From Nonomuraea glycinis (GTDB taxonomy: Bacteria; Actinomycetota; Actinomycetes; Streptosporangiales; Streptosporangiaceae): a stretch of 64,000 nucleotides of DNA. Of this stretch, positions 23,517 through 33,093 are shown one piece after another. Below the pieces are notes generated by a model. That model was not told where the DNA came from and made no database searches. It worked only from the letters and a program-made list of their open reading frames with translations. A program made the translations under genes and the position numbers. The stretch is taken from assembly GCF_014646515.1 (NCBI RefSeq), contig NZ_BMNK01000003.1, positions 639,456-703,455 on the forward strand, read 5' to 3'. Numbering within the stretch: position 1 is the first letter of the stretch; every line of letters starts with the position of its first letter.

Positions 23517-25357
23517 CCCTGCTCACCGGCCGCGGTGACGCGCAGCCCCTTGCCCAGCCCGTCGTGCGGGACGTAGTGCAGCGCCCCCAGGGCGGACGTC
23601 GCGGGCAGGGTGGCCGCGCGCTGCGTGCCGCCCACGTCCACCACGACCTGCACCGAGCGCGGGCTGAAGTAGGCCAGGGCCACCACCGTGCTCGGATCGC
23701 CGAAGGACTCCACGGGGAACGCCTTGTCCGCCGGGTAGCAGTCGTCGCCCTTGACCCCGTCGAAGAACGGGGTCACCTGCCCGACGGGCACCAGCTTGCC
23801 CGCGTCGTCGAAGACGTACGGCCTGGCCGAGGGGCCGGGGTGGCGCATCCGCTGCCTGAGGTGCGGGGCGGCCAGCGGCGCCAGCACGTGGGAGGTGAGC
23901 CGGCGCGCGCCGTTCCAGGGCAGCACGATGTGCGCCGGCACGGGCCGCGCGTAGATGTCGGCGTCGGGCGCCGCCAGGGCCAGTGACTCCCGCGCCGCCT
24001 GTAGGTAGGGCCTGATCCGGTCGCCGGTGAGCGTGTCGCCGAAGCCGTTGATCGACATCAGCGAGGCGGCCAGGAACACGGCGGTCAGCACGCCACAGAC
24101 CGGCGTCATCCAGCCAGGCACAGGCCGACGCCGGTCATCGACCCCGCCGTCACCCCCGCCGTCACCCCCGCTGCCGACCTCGCCGTCGCCCCTGCCGCCG
24201 GCCCCGCTGTCGCCCCTGCCGCCGGCCCCACCGTCGCCTCTGCCGTCGACCGGCAGCGCCGCGAGCGCCAGGCACAGGGCGAAGACGAGTGCGGCGTCGG
24301 CGACGTAGCGGGTCTCGGCGCCGATCAGGTCCCACTGCGTCGCCCGCGCGATCACGGTCGGCACCGTGTCCGCCGCGACGACGTAGGCCACCAGGATCGC
24401 CCACGCCCGCCAGGCCCGCCTGCGGTACAGGCAGGTCACCAGCACCAGCAGCGTGATCACCGTCCAGGAGACGATCACCGTGACCGTGGTGGGATCGGCC
24501 AGCCCGCCGGTGGAGGTGACACCGCCCCACCGCAGCGGCCCGCCGACGACGCCCGTCGGGAAGGTCTCCCCCAGCAGCCTCCGGACCAGGCCGGGCACCA
24601 CCTCCGCCTTCGGGCCGGTGAGCGCGTCGTCCCCGGTGCCGCGCCGCAGCAGGTAGAGCACGGCGTACCCGGCCAGAAGCAGGCCGTGCGCCCACCAGAC
24701 AGGCTTGCGCAGCTCGGCCAGGATGGCGCGCGGCCAGTGCCCCCGGCCCAGGTAGGCGCTGGTGACGCCGAACACCACGAACGGGATGAACACCCCCTTG
24801 GTGGAGAAGGCCATCCCGACGGCGGCCCAGGCCAGGCCGTGCCATCGCCCCTTGCCCGTCTGGACGTACCGGAGGTGCGCCGCCAGGGCCGCGACCAGCG
24901 CGAGCTGGAGCGGCACCGCGTTGAGCGCGGCCGACCACCAGCTCATCGCGGGCACGGTGAGCGGCGCGAAGACGTAGACGGCCAGCACGGCGAGCACCCC
25001 GAACCGGTCGCCGAACAGGCGGCGCAGCAGCACCAGGAACATGATCGAGGCCGCCGCCTGCAGCGCGATCGTCACCGCCGAGACCAGCGCCCAGCTGTAC
25101 GGCGCGATCGTGGTGAGCACCCAGACCAGGGCGAGCGAGCCGGGCATGAGGTGGCCCTTGTGCACCCGGGTCAGGTAGTCCCAGGTAAGCCCGCTCTCAC
25201 CGGCGCCCGCGACGAACAGGAAGTCGTCCTCGACGAAGTAGGCCTTGCTCAGCACGCCGGCCTTGAAGGCCAGCGAGACCAGGATGAGCAGCAGGCCGAC
25301 GCCCGTGACCGGGCCCCTGCCCAGCGCGGGCAGCCTGATCTGCAACGGCTCAGCCAT
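23453..25357 (-). CDS. Large polytopic membrane protein, GT-C-like (paralogue 1)
   Basis: A 634-residue protein with about ten to twelve helices, then a C-terminal extracytoplasmic domain (about 430-634). The first outer loop bears AYFVEDDFLFVAG followed by YLTRVHKGHLMPG, an acidic motif as in GT-C glycosyltransferases using polyprenyl-phosphate donors. The same arrangement (AYFKEDDFEFM, YLTRVHYGHFMPG) occurs in the protein at 27080, so the two are paralogues. A Gly/Asp/Arg-rich low-complexity loop (about 376-407, GDGGAGGRGDSGAGG) is unique to this copy. Function is unassigned; lipid-linked arabinose transfer or polymer handling is inferred from the neighbours. Confidence 0.75.
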   Translation of the reverse strand: MAEPLQIRLPALGRGPVTGVGLLLILVSLAFKAGVLSKAYFVEDDFLFVAGAGESGLTWDYLTRVHKGHLMPGSLALVWVLTTIAPYSWALVSAVTIALQAAASIMFLVLLRRLFGDRFGVLAVLAVYVFAPLTVPAMSWWSAALNAVPLQLALVAALAAHLRYVQTGKGRWHGLAWAAVGMAFSTKGVFIPFVVFGVTSAYLGRGHWPRAILAELRKPVWWAHGLLLAGYAVLYLLRRGTGDDALTGPKAEVVPGLVRRLLGETFPTGVVGGPLRWGGVTSTGGLADPTTVTVIVSWTVITLLVLVTCLYRRRAWRAWAILVAYVVAADTVPTVIARATQWDLIGAETRYVADAALVFALCLALAALPVDGRGDGGAGGRGDSGAGGRGDGEVGSGGDGGGDGGVDDRRRPVPGWMTPVCGVLTAVFLAASLMSINGFGDTLTGDRIRPYLQAARESLALAAPDADIYARPVPAHIVLPWNGARRLTSHVLAPLAAPHLRQRMRHPGPSARPYVFDDAGKLVPVGQVTPFFDGVKGDDCYPADKAFPVESFGDPSTVVALAYFSPRSVQVVVDVGGTQRAATLPATSALGALHYVPHDGLGKGLRVTAAGEQGQDFCLKAVAFGEPGPAPPTR

Positions 25358-25436
25358 CGACGTCTCCCTGCCCCTCGGCCTTCATCCCCGGCCGGGAGGC
25401 CGAGGCTCGCCGCGGACCTTCGGTAAGCTCCGCGCC

Positions 25437-26177
25437 GTGGACACCCCTGAACCGTTCCGGGCGGATCTCGCGAGATCTGTCCGGTTGCTGCGCGCGTTCC
25501 GCCTGGAGCAGACCGATCCCGACTTCTTCTACGGCACGCTGGCCGCGGACACGGTGGCGCAGCTGGCGACGTACACCGAGCTGGCGGGGGCCACCGTGGT
25601 CGACGTCGGGGGCGGCCCCGGCTACTTCGCCGACGCCCTGCGGGCGGTGGGCGCGCGGACCGTGTGCGTGGACTGCGACGCCGGGGAGATGCGGCTGCGC
25701 GACGGCGAGCCGCCCCGGGACGCGCTGCTGGGCAGCGCGCTGGACCTGCCGCTCGCCACCGGCTCGGTCGACGTGTGCTTCTCCTCCAACGTCCTGGAGC
25801 ATGTGCCGGATCCGCTGCGGATGGCGGAGGAGATGGTCCGGGTCACCCGTCCGGGCGGGATCGTCTACCTGTCGTACACGATCTGGCTGGGGCCGTGGGG
25901 CGGCCACGAGACCTCCCCGTGGCACTACCTCGGCGGCCACCGCGCGGCGCGGCGCTACGAGCGCACGCACGGCAGGCCGCCCAAGAACGTCTACGGCGAG
26001 AGCATGTACGCCGTCGGCGTCGCCGAGCCGCTGGCCTGGGCGCGCGGCAACAAGGACGTGCGCGTCCTGGACGCCGTCCCCCGCTACCACCCCCGCTGGG
26101 CCCGCCATGTCGTCCACCTACCTGGCCTGCGCGAGCTGGTGACCTGGAACCTGCTCCTGGTCCTGCGCCGCAGGTGA
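25437..26177 (+). CDS. SAM-dependent methyltransferase (class I)
   Basis: A 246-residue class I methyltransferase. Motif I is VVDVGGGPGYFADAL, followed by the acidic TVCVDCD strand end; motif IV is SVDVCFSSNVLEHV, as in Methyltransf_11/UbiE-like enzymes. A C-terminal basic segment (VLRRR) ends the protein. GTG 25437 gives the expected N terminus. It is flanked by two leftward GT-C-like genes and lies opposite to them; its 3' end overlaps the DUF3068-like gene at 26118 by 60 bp. A role in O-methylation of the arabinan-type glycan or its lipid carrier is possible; not shown. Confidence 0.85.
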   Translation: MDTPEPFRADLARSVRLLRAFRLEQTDPDFFYGTLAADTVAQLATYTELAGATVVDVGGGPGYFADALRAVGARTVCVDCDAGEMRLRDGEPPRDALLGSALDLPLATGSVDVCFSSNVLEHVPDPLRMAEEMVRVTRPGGIVYLSYTIWLGPWGGHETSPWHYLGGHRAARRYERTHGRPPKNVYGESMYAVGVAEPLAWARGNKDVRVLDAVPRYHPRWARHVVHLPGLRELVTWNLLLVLRRR

Positions 26178-27083
26178 GCGCCGGCGGACGAGCCAGATCG
26201 CGGCCACCACGCAGCCGCCGCCGAGCAGCCCGCCGCCCACCGGCACCACCGTGTCCACCAGCAGGACCCAGCGCCGGTAGAAGTCCGCGATGTCCAGCGC
26301 GGCCAGGACATCGCCCGCCGAGGTGCGGAAGACCGCGTCCAGGCCGGTCACGCGGGCACTCCCGTCGGCCGTGCTCAGCGTCTCCGTCACCTGGTCCTCG
26401 GTCCTGATGGGCAGACCGCTGACCGGTTCGACCCAGAACGTGCGCCGGATCTCGGCGTGCCGGGCGACGCCCACGTACCCCTTGCCCTTGAGGCCGAGCA
26501 GGCGGCGCGGCAGCGGCGCCTCCTCGCCGGGCACGAGCTGCCGGGGCGTGCGCTGCACGTAGCGGTAGGTCTCCACCTCGCCGATCAGCTCGACCCCGTC
26601 GAACGTAGCGCTCACGGGCCGGCGCAGGCGCAGGTCGAACAGCTGGTAGTCGCGCCGCCCCGCCTGGAACGGCCAGCGGAAGGCCTGCCCGGTCTGCCTG
26701 ACGCGGGTGTCCTCGTCCAGGTACTCGCCACAGCAGTTGACGATTTCGCCGCTGCGGCGGTCGAAGGCCAGGCGCCGCTCGTGGTAGTCCAGCCGCTGGT
26801 CCTCGGCCGTGGTCAGGGAGACGGACTCGCCCCACACCGCGCGCTCGGCGGTGCCCGCCAGCACGTCGCCGATCAGCCACCGGGTCTGCACCAGCGGGCC
26901 GACCTCGATCGTCATGGTGGCCGGATCGAGGTAGGTCGCGGACTCCGCCGTCGCCCTGGTCACGCTCTGCTGCTCCAGCGGCGTCCTGAGCACCTGGTCG
27001 GACACGTACAGGCGGAGCAGCGGGATGAGGGTCAGCAGGAAGGCGCCCAGGGCGGCCAGGAGCAGGGGCAGGTGTCTTCTCAC
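26118..27083 (-). CDS. DUF3068 (PorA-like) membrane protein, second copy
   Basis: A 321-residue relative of the protein at 21241: N-terminal anchor (LPLLLAALGAFLLTLIPLL), extracytoplasmic domain with IVNCCGEYLDEDT and FWVEPVSGLPIRTED, and a C-terminal membrane helix (VVPVGGGLLGGGCVVAAIWLV) with a basic tail. The two copies share the paired Cys and the WVEPV segment. GTG 27083 overlaps the stop of the GT-C-like gene (GTGA). Last gene of the GT4-aftD-GT-C-DUF3068 operon. The repeated pairing of DUF3068 with arabinan genes argues for a common job, but none is established. Confidence 0.8.
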   Translation of the reverse strand: MRRHLPLLLAALGAFLLTLIPLLRLYVSDQVLRTPLEQQSVTRATAESATYLDPATMTIEVGPLVQTRWLIGDVLAGTAERAVWGESVSLTTAEDQRLDYHERRLAFDRRSGEIVNCCGEYLDEDTRVRQTGQAFRWPFQAGRRDYQLFDLRLRRPVSATFDGVELIGEVETYRYVQRTPRQLVPGEEAPLPRRLLGLKGKGYVGVARHAEIRRTFWVEPVSGLPIRTEDQVTETLSTADGSARVTGLDAVFRTSAGDVLAALDIADFYRRWVLLVDTVVPVGGGLLGGGCVVAAIWLVRRRSPAAQDQEQVPGHQLAQAR

Positions 27084-28909
27084 GGCCGGGGCACCGCCTG
27101 TCCGGGGGTCACCGCGCCGAGGCACACGCCCGGCGGCACGTCGGGCACCGTGATCCGGTCGGCTCCGGGCTCCGCGAGCACGAAGATCTTGCCCACGCCG
27201 AGCCGCAACTCCACGTCGGCAGGCCGCTCGGCCATCCACAGCGTGATCTTGGTGGCCGCTTTCGCCGAGTAGTCCAGGCGTACCAGGGTTCCCGCCGGAT
27301 GCCGGGCGCTGGTGTCCAGCGGCACCAGTACGGTCCCGCCGGTCACGGGCCAGCACCGGTCCCGCGTCCGCGGCGCCAGCGGCACCCCGGCGACCTCCAT
27401 CGGCACCAGCCGGCCCTGGTCGTCGAAGACCATGCCGTCCAGCGCGGCGGGCGGCGCCTGCATCCTGGCCCGCAGCTCCGGTGCGGCCATCGCGCCCAGG
27501 ACCCGGGAGGTGAGGCTGTAGTCCTGGTAGCTGCCGGGCATCACGTCGGCCGGCACGACCCGGTCGTAGACGACGACGTCCGGAGGCGCTTTCGCCAGCG
27601 CCGCGCGGGCCGTCTCGATGTAGTCATGCCGCCGGTCCGCGCCCAGGTAGCTGCCGAAAATCGTCACCGAGACCAGCGACGCGCCCGCGAACACCCCGAG
27701 CACCACCCCGCACGCCCCGGTGACCCGCTCCCTGGCGGGCAGCGCCCTGCGGTACGGGTCCGCCTCGCCCTGGTGCGGCAGCAGGACGAGCCCGACGACC
27801 AGGGCGATCAGCGGGGCCGCGTCGGCGACGTAGTGGGTGTTCGTGCCGGCGAACGCGCCGAGCACGTGGACCCTGCCCCACAGGGCCGGCAGCGCGTCGG
27901 CGACCACGGCATAGCCGAGCAGCATCCCCCAGGCCGCCAGGGCTCGCCTGCGGTAGTGGCCGGTCACCGCGACCAGGGCCACGAGGACCACGAGCGAGGC
28001 GATCACCGCGGCCGCTGGCGGCGCGGCCACCCCCCAGTCGTTGCCCGCGAACCACTTCCACGGCCCGCCCAGCACGGTGGTGGCCAGGGTCTTGCCGAGC
28101 AGTTCCCAGACGAAACCGGTGGCCTGCTCGAAGCTCGGCAGCCCGCCGGTCTCGATGGCCGACCGCGACCGCTCCAGGTAGACCACGCCGAAGCCGGCCA
28201 GCACCCCCACATGCATGAGCCAGGCGGCCCAATGGCGGCGCAGCGCGCTCCTGAGCCCGCCGAAGTAGATGGCCGTCAGCGCGAACAGCACCAGCGGCAC
28301 GGCGAAGCCCTTGACGAACCCGAGCAGCCCGAACAGCACCCACAGCGCCGCCGCCACGGCGTGCCGCAGCCGGCCCGAGCGCAGATAGTGCCAGTGGGAG
28401 GCCACCGCCATCGGCAGGGCGAGCTGCAGGAAGACGGTGTCGAGCCCCGCCGCCCACCAGGTCAGCGCGGGGACGGTGATCGGCGCGATCAGGAAGACCA
28501 GGAGCGGGGCGAGGATGGCCGGCCGGTTGCCGAGGACGACGCGCAGCATGCGGTAGACGGCCAGGCAGGCCAGCGCGTGCAGGATCAGCACGCCGCCCGC
28601 CGCGACCCCCCACTCGTACGGCGCCAGCCTGGCCGAGACCCAGGCCAGCAGGAAGCCGCCCGGCATGAAATGGCCGTAGTGCACGCGGGTCAGGTAGTCC
28701 AGGGAGAGTTCGTTCTGCATGGCCCTGGCCATGAACTCGAAGTCGTCCTCCTTGAAGTAGGCGTACTGGACGATGCTCGTCTTCCAGGCCATGACCACGG
28801 CGATGAGCGCGAGCGCGGTCAGCAGGACGCCGTGCCGCCGCAGCCCGCGCACGGCGTTCGCGATCGGCGCCGGGATGGTGATCGTGATGGGTTCGCGCGT
28901 CTGGGTCAT
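27080..28909 (-). CDS. Large polytopic membrane protein, GT-C-like (paralogue 2)
   Basis: A 609-residue membrane protein with about eleven helices and a C-terminal extracytoplasmic domain. The first outer loop carries YFKEDDFEFMARAMQNE and LTRVHYGHFMPG, the same acidic GT-C-like motif and follow-on as paralogue 1 at 23453. WWAAGLDTVFLQLALP and YVADAAPLIAL segments also recur between the two. Start ATG 28909 (MTQTREP) is chosen because it overlaps the aftD-type stop (ATGA). The operon position directly between AftD-like and DUF3068 genes indicates a membrane step in arabinan or related glycan assembly. Confidence 0.77.
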   Translation of the reverse strand: MTQTREPITITIPAPIANAVRGLRRHGVLLTALALIAVVMAWKTSIVQYAYFKEDDFEFMARAMQNELSLDYLTRVHYGHFMPGGFLLAWVSARLAPYEWGVAAGGVLILHALACLAVYRMLRVVLGNRPAILAPLLVFLIAPITVPALTWWAAGLDTVFLQLALPMAVASHWHYLRSGRLRHAVAAALWVLFGLLGFVKGFAVPLVLFALTAIYFGGLRSALRRHWAAWLMHVGVLAGFGVVYLERSRSAIETGGLPSFEQATGFVWELLGKTLATTVLGGPWKWFAGNDWGVAAPPAAAVIASLVVLVALVAVTGHYRRRALAAWGMLLGYAVVADALPALWGRVHVLGAFAGTNTHYVADAAPLIALVVGLVLLPHQGEADPYRRALPARERVTGACGVVLGVFAGASLVSVTIFGSYLGADRRHDYIETARAALAKAPPDVVVYDRVVPADVMPGSYQDYSLTSRVLGAMAAPELRARMQAPPAALDGMVFDDQGRLVPMEVAGVPLAPRTRDRCWPVTGGTVLVPLDTSARHPAGTLVRLDYSAKAATKITLWMAERPADVELRLGVGKIFVLAEPGADRITVPDVPPGVCLGAVTPGQAVPRP

Positions 28910-31900
28910 CGCGCTCCCGTCATGCTCGGGTCGCCCTCGGCGGCGACGGGGGCGGGCGCCCTGAGCCGCTCGGCCGGTCGCCGCCCGGCGGCCACCTCGA
29001 CGGACAGTTGCGCCAGCAGGGGAAGGCAGAGGACCTGCGACCACAGGCCGCCGCCGCCCACGGCCAGCCACGCCGCGGCGAGCAGGTAGAGGCAGATCCC
29101 GGCGTACGGCCCGGTCAGCAGGCGCAGCAGCCGCCCGCGCGGCCCCGCCCGCAGGTGATCGGCCTCACGCAGCGGCCGCAGCCAGGCGCCCAGCAGGTAC
29201 GTGGCGGCGACGACGGCCACCCCGGTCACCCCGCCGACCCAGAAGCCGAGAACGGCGGTGAAGGGCATGACGAAGCCCGCGCGCAGCCTGACGGGCCGGC
29301 ACGGCGCGAGGCGCGGCATCGGCCGGCGGTCCTTGACGAGCGCCAGCAGCAGGACGAGCAGCGCCAGCGCGCCGCCCGCCGCGAGGCTGGCACGGTAGGG
29401 GGCGTCGGGCACGTAGGTGAGGGTCACGGTGCCGGCGGTGTAGGCGGGCACGAACCAGGCCTGCCGCCAGCCGTCCAGCCGGACCGGCTTGAGCTCGGCG
29501 GCGCCGAGCGTGGCTCGCCAGCCCGCGTTGAAGTTCTCGTTGACGACCAGGTAGGAGTCGCCGGTGACGTTGACCTTGACCACCCGCTCGCCCGGCTCCC
29601 AGGTGTCCACCGGCACCGCGCTCATCGTGGCGGTCGCGGGCGCCGGCGCGCCGCCCCGGGCGGGGCGGACGATCGCGGACTCGACGCGGTAGGAGTCGCC
29701 GGGCCGCGTCGACAGCCGGTTCCGGCCGGCTTCCAGGGGGAGCCGCTCGCAGGTCTCGAACGTCACCGGCCTGCCGGTGACCATGTCGTTCAGCGTGCCG
29801 TCGGTGATCTCCGTGTGCACCGTCTCGCCGCCGACCTTGAAGGTGGGGCCGAACCCGCAGGGCAGCCTGAGCGGGAAGCCGTGCAGGGCGCTGAGCCGGC
29901 TCACCTTCGGCAGGGCGATGTCGCTGATCTCGATGGGCCGCCCGCCCGAGACGCCGAACTCCAGCTCGATCTTCTGGGCCGCCATGGCGGGGAACCTGAC
30001 GATCCCCTCCTGGCCGACCCAGCTCTGCCTGACCCCGCCTTCGGCCCGGATCGTCACCTGGATCGGCGGCGCGCCGAGATAGGAGTCCGGGGTGATGATC
30101 CGCAACTGGGACAGCTGGATCCGGCGCTCCAGCTTGACGGTCAGCGTGGGCCGGGGGTCCAGCGGGTCGGCGAACCACACGGTCTGCGGGTCGCCGTCGA
30201 ACGCCCACCGCCCGCCGGCCGCGCCGTGCGCGACCGCCGTCGAGGACGCCGTGACGCTCAGCGGGTCGCCCGGCAGCGTGCTGAGCCGCTCGATCGCGGC
30301 CCGCTCGGTGAGCACCGCCCGGCCGGAGAGGGCGTAGTCGCCGTCCTTCCTGGTGGTGAAGGTACGGTCGAAGCCGTGGCCGTCGTCGCCCAGGACCTCG
30401 TGGCCCTGCGAGCAGCTCCAGGTGAGCGACCCACGGACACAGCCGGCCACGTCCCCGGTCCTGCTCAACGTGACGGTGGCGGGCTCCTCCGCCGCGTCGG
30501 CCAGGCCTGCCTGCTTCGTGCCTGCCGGGTCGGCCGCGTCAGCGGCGGCGGCCGGGTCGGGGACGACGATCGTGCGGCCGGGGGTGATGCCGGGGATGAC
30601 CAGCTCGCTGATCCCGACCCGGCTGCCGAGCGCGCTCGGCGGCTCGTAGGCGGTTGCGACGACCTTCACCCGCAGCCTGCCGGTGGCGCCCTTCGGCACC
30701 ACGAGCTCCTGCGGCTCCGCGCCCGCCCGTACGCTCTGGCGCAGCGAGCCGGCGTCGGTCTCCACGACCACCTCGGTGGGCGGCGGGCCGATCGGCCCGG
30801 CCTCGAACGAGACCTTGACCGTGGCCGGCTGGACGCGCCCGGTGAAGGCGACCTCCAGCCATTCCCCGACCGCGCCGTGCCAGCCGGTGGAGCGCCAGCT
30901 GGTGCGCGGATCGCCGTCGAGCGCGGCGAACGGCTGGCGGCCCGGCTCCCTGGCGCCCGCGGAGGCGCTGACGTCCGCTTCGGAGGAGGACGCCGTGACC
31001 CCGGCGATCCCGGTGAAGCTCGCCGTGGCCAGGTAGCGCGCCCAGCCGGGGTCGAGCAGGTCGTTCGCCGGCGAGTCGCCCTTGAACGGCTCGTCGGCGG
31101 TGAGCGTGGCGCCGCCGGCGCGCCGCAGGTCGGCGAAGGCCACCTCCCTGCGCCGCAGCGTGTCGGTCAGCACCGTGTCCTCGGCGGGCACCTGGACGGC
31201 GCCGTCGTCGTCGTTCAGCAGCACCGGCCGGTCGTCGGCCAGCAGGCCCTGCTCGGCCAGGTCGAGCACCGCCTCCGGGGCCCCGCCCACCCGCAGCGGC
31301 CGGTCGGCGTCCACGGTGCCGACCAGCGGCGCTGCCCCCTCCACCTGATAGACCTCGACCGCGGGGTAGGGCTGGTCCACCCAGGCGGCGGCCCTGCCGT
31401 GCTGGCCGACCCCCACGCCCGGCCCGAACTGGGTCACCCGCGTGATGCCCGGCGAGTCCTGCAACGCCTGGTGCACCCGGACGGGCCAGGCCGTGCCGAT
31501 CGTCGCCCGGTCCAGGTCGTTGCGGACCACCAGGTGCGACACCCCGATGCGGCGCAACGTGGCCGCGAGCCCCGCCGAGCCCTCGCCGGCCGACAGGCGC
31601 TCGTCGATGGCCGCCATCAGCCGCGAGCCGCCCGCCGACCCCCAGGGCACGATGGTGTGGGTGGCCCAGCGGGCCCGCGAGAGCGGCTGCAGCGGCTCGT
31701 CCAGCGGGCGGCCCCACAGATACTCGCCGCGTTTGGCGCCGGGCACCGCCAGCACCATGCCGTCACCGGCGTTGCGGCCGAGCCAGGTGATGGCCTGCTT
31801 CCAGTAGTCGGGGATCGTGGTGAACCCGCCGGTCGGGGCGAGACCCGCGTACAGGATGGGCAGGCTCGACAGCGTCACCAGGCCGGCCGCGGCGACGGTC

Positions 31901-33093
31901 AGGTGCCGTCGCCAGGAGAGCCGGACCAGGTGCAGCGCGCCCGCGAGGCCGAGCGCCACGGGCAGCCGGATCAGCGCGTCGAACTTGTGCAGGTTGCGGA
32001 AGGCCGACAGCGGCCCGTCCAGCAGGTCGATCACGAACTGCGCGTGCGGGGTGCCGGGGTGGCCGGTGGTGATGACGATGACGCCGCACAGCAGGCTGAT
32101 CAGCAGGAACGACCGCTCCGGCATGGCGCGGTAGGCGAGCCCGGCGCAGCCGAGGGCGGCGACGGCCGCGGTGACCACGATCAGCCAGGGCGCCGTCGAC
32201 TGCTGGTGGGCGTCCGGCAGCCAGACCTGCCCGTCGACGGTCAGGAAGCTGAGCCAGCTCGACGTGCCGCGCAGCGCGTTGACCAGGGAGGTGACGCTGG
32301 TCGTCGCGCTGGCCGTCTCGATGAAGGGCAGGAAGGAGAAGATGTAGCGGCCCATGGTCAGCAGCGGGACGGCCCACCACATCGAGGCGAGGGCGACGAG
32401 CGGCAGCCACCACAGGATCAACCGGCGTTTGACCGGCCCGCCGCGCCTGGTCAGCAGGTACAGCAGCGGGACGACGAGGACGGCGAGCACCGCCACGGCG
32501 TTGACCCCGCCGCAGCAGAGGTAGGCCAGTGCGGACAGGGCGGCGGCCCGCCGGGGGGACAGCTCGCGCTTGGCGCCCTTCACCAGCGGCAGCAGGATCC
32601 ACGGCAGCAGCGCGCTGGGCAGGAACTCCGAGGAGTTGATGCCGATCAGGGCCTGCGCGTGCGGCGCGAGCGCGTACCCGAAGCCGGCGATGATCCAGGC
32701 GGGCGGGCGCCCGATGCCGAAGGCGCGGGCCAGCTGCACCACGCCGAGGAAGGCCGTGCACAGCACCAGCGACATCCACAGCCGCTGGACCGTCCAGGAC
32801 TCCATGCCCAGGTTGAGGCCGAGGGCGTAGAAGGGGCCCATCGGGAAGAGGTAGCCGTAGGCCTGGTTCTGCAGGTGGCCGAAGTAGGCGCCGTCCCACA
32901 GGTGCAGCGCCCTGCCGAGGAAGCCGAGCGGGTTGACCGCCATGTCGAGCTTCGTCTCGGGGATGATCTTCTCGGTCGAGGTGTTGAACGCGATGGCGAC
33001 GAGCAGGAGGCAGGCCGCGAGCAGTCGCAGCCGGTGCCTGATCCGTTTCTCGAAGCTCTCGGCCCTGAACTCCTCAGGCGAGGCATCGGTCAC
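28906..33093 (-). CDS. aftD: AftD-like alpha-(1->3)-arabinofuranosyltransferase
   Basis: A 1395-residue membrane protein, the length of mycobacterial AftD (~1400). Residues 1-430 form a GT-C multispan domain (NPLGFLGRALHLWDGAYFGHLQNQAYGY, with acidic residue in the first loop), then a long extracytoplasmic part that has at least two discoidin/F5-8C-like modules (FAALDGDPRTSWRSTGWHG about 737, WAFDGDPQTVWFADPLDP about 990) and a YfhO-like beta region, then a second set of helices at the C terminus (about 1230-1350). AftD adds alpha-(1->3) arabinofuranose branches from decaprenyl-phosphoryl-arabinose. Neighbouring DprE1/E2 and DUF2613 genes strengthen the call. ATGA overlaps on both sides. Confidence 0.85.
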   Translation of the reverse strand: MTDASPEEFRAESFEKRIRHRLRLLAACLLLVAIAFNTSTEKIIPETKLDMAVNPLGFLGRALHLWDGAYFGHLQNQAYGYLFPMGPFYALGLNLGMESWTVQRLWMSLVLCTAFLGVVQLARAFGIGRPPAWIIAGFGYALAPHAQALIGINSSEFLPSALLPWILLPLVKGAKRELSPRRAAALSALAYLCCGGVNAVAVLAVLVVPLLYLLTRRGGPVKRRLILWWLPLVALASMWWAVPLLTMGRYIFSFLPFIETASATTSVTSLVNALRGTSSWLSFLTVDGQVWLPDAHQQSTAPWLIVVTAAVAALGCAGLAYRAMPERSFLLISLLCGVIVITTGHPGTPHAQFVIDLLDGPLSAFRNLHKFDALIRLPVALGLAGALHLVRLSWRRHLTVAAAGLVTLSSLPILYAGLAPTGGFTTIPDYWKQAITWLGRNAGDGMVLAVPGAKRGEYLWGRPLDEPLQPLSRARWATHTIVPWGSAGGSRLMAAIDERLSAGEGSAGLAATLRRIGVSHLVVRNDLDRATIGTAWPVRVHQALQDSPGITRVTQFGPGVGVGQHGRAAAWVDQPYPAVEVYQVEGAAPLVGTVDADRPLRVGGAPEAVLDLAEQGLLADDRPVLLNDDDGAVQVPAEDTVLTDTLRRREVAFADLRRAGGATLTADEPFKGDSPANDLLDPGWARYLATASFTGIAGVTASSSEADVSASAGAREPGRQPFAALDGDPRTSWRSTGWHGAVGEWLEVAFTGRVQPATVKVSFEAGPIGPPPTEVVVETDAGSLRQSVRAGAEPQELVVPKGATGRLRVKVVATAYEPPSALGSRVGISELVIPGITPGRTIVVPDPAAAADAADPAGTKQAGLADAAEEPATVTLSRTGDVAGCVRGSLTWSCSQGHEVLGDDGHGFDRTFTTRKDGDYALSGRAVLTERAAIERLSTLPGDPLSVTASSTAVAHGAAGGRWAFDGDPQTVWFADPLDPRPTLTVKLERRIQLSQLRIITPDSYLGAPPIQVTIRAEGGVRQSWVGQEGIVRFPAMAAQKIELEFGVSGGRPIEISDIALPKVSRLSALHGFPLRLPCGFGPTFKVGGETVHTEITDGTLNDMVTGRPVTFETCERLPLEAGRNRLSTRPGDSYRVESAIVRPARGGAPAPATATMSAVPVDTWEPGERVVKVNVTGDSYLVVNENFNAGWRATLGAAELKPVRLDGWRQAWFVPAYTAGTVTLTYVPDAPYRASLAAGGALALLVLLLALVKDRRPMPRLAPCRPVRLRAGFVMPFTAVLGFWVGGVTGVAVVAATYLLGAWLRPLREADHLRAGPRGRLLRLLTGPYAGICLYLLAAAWLAVGGGGLWSQVLCLPLLAQLSVEVAAGRRPAERLRAPAPVAAEGDPSMTGAR

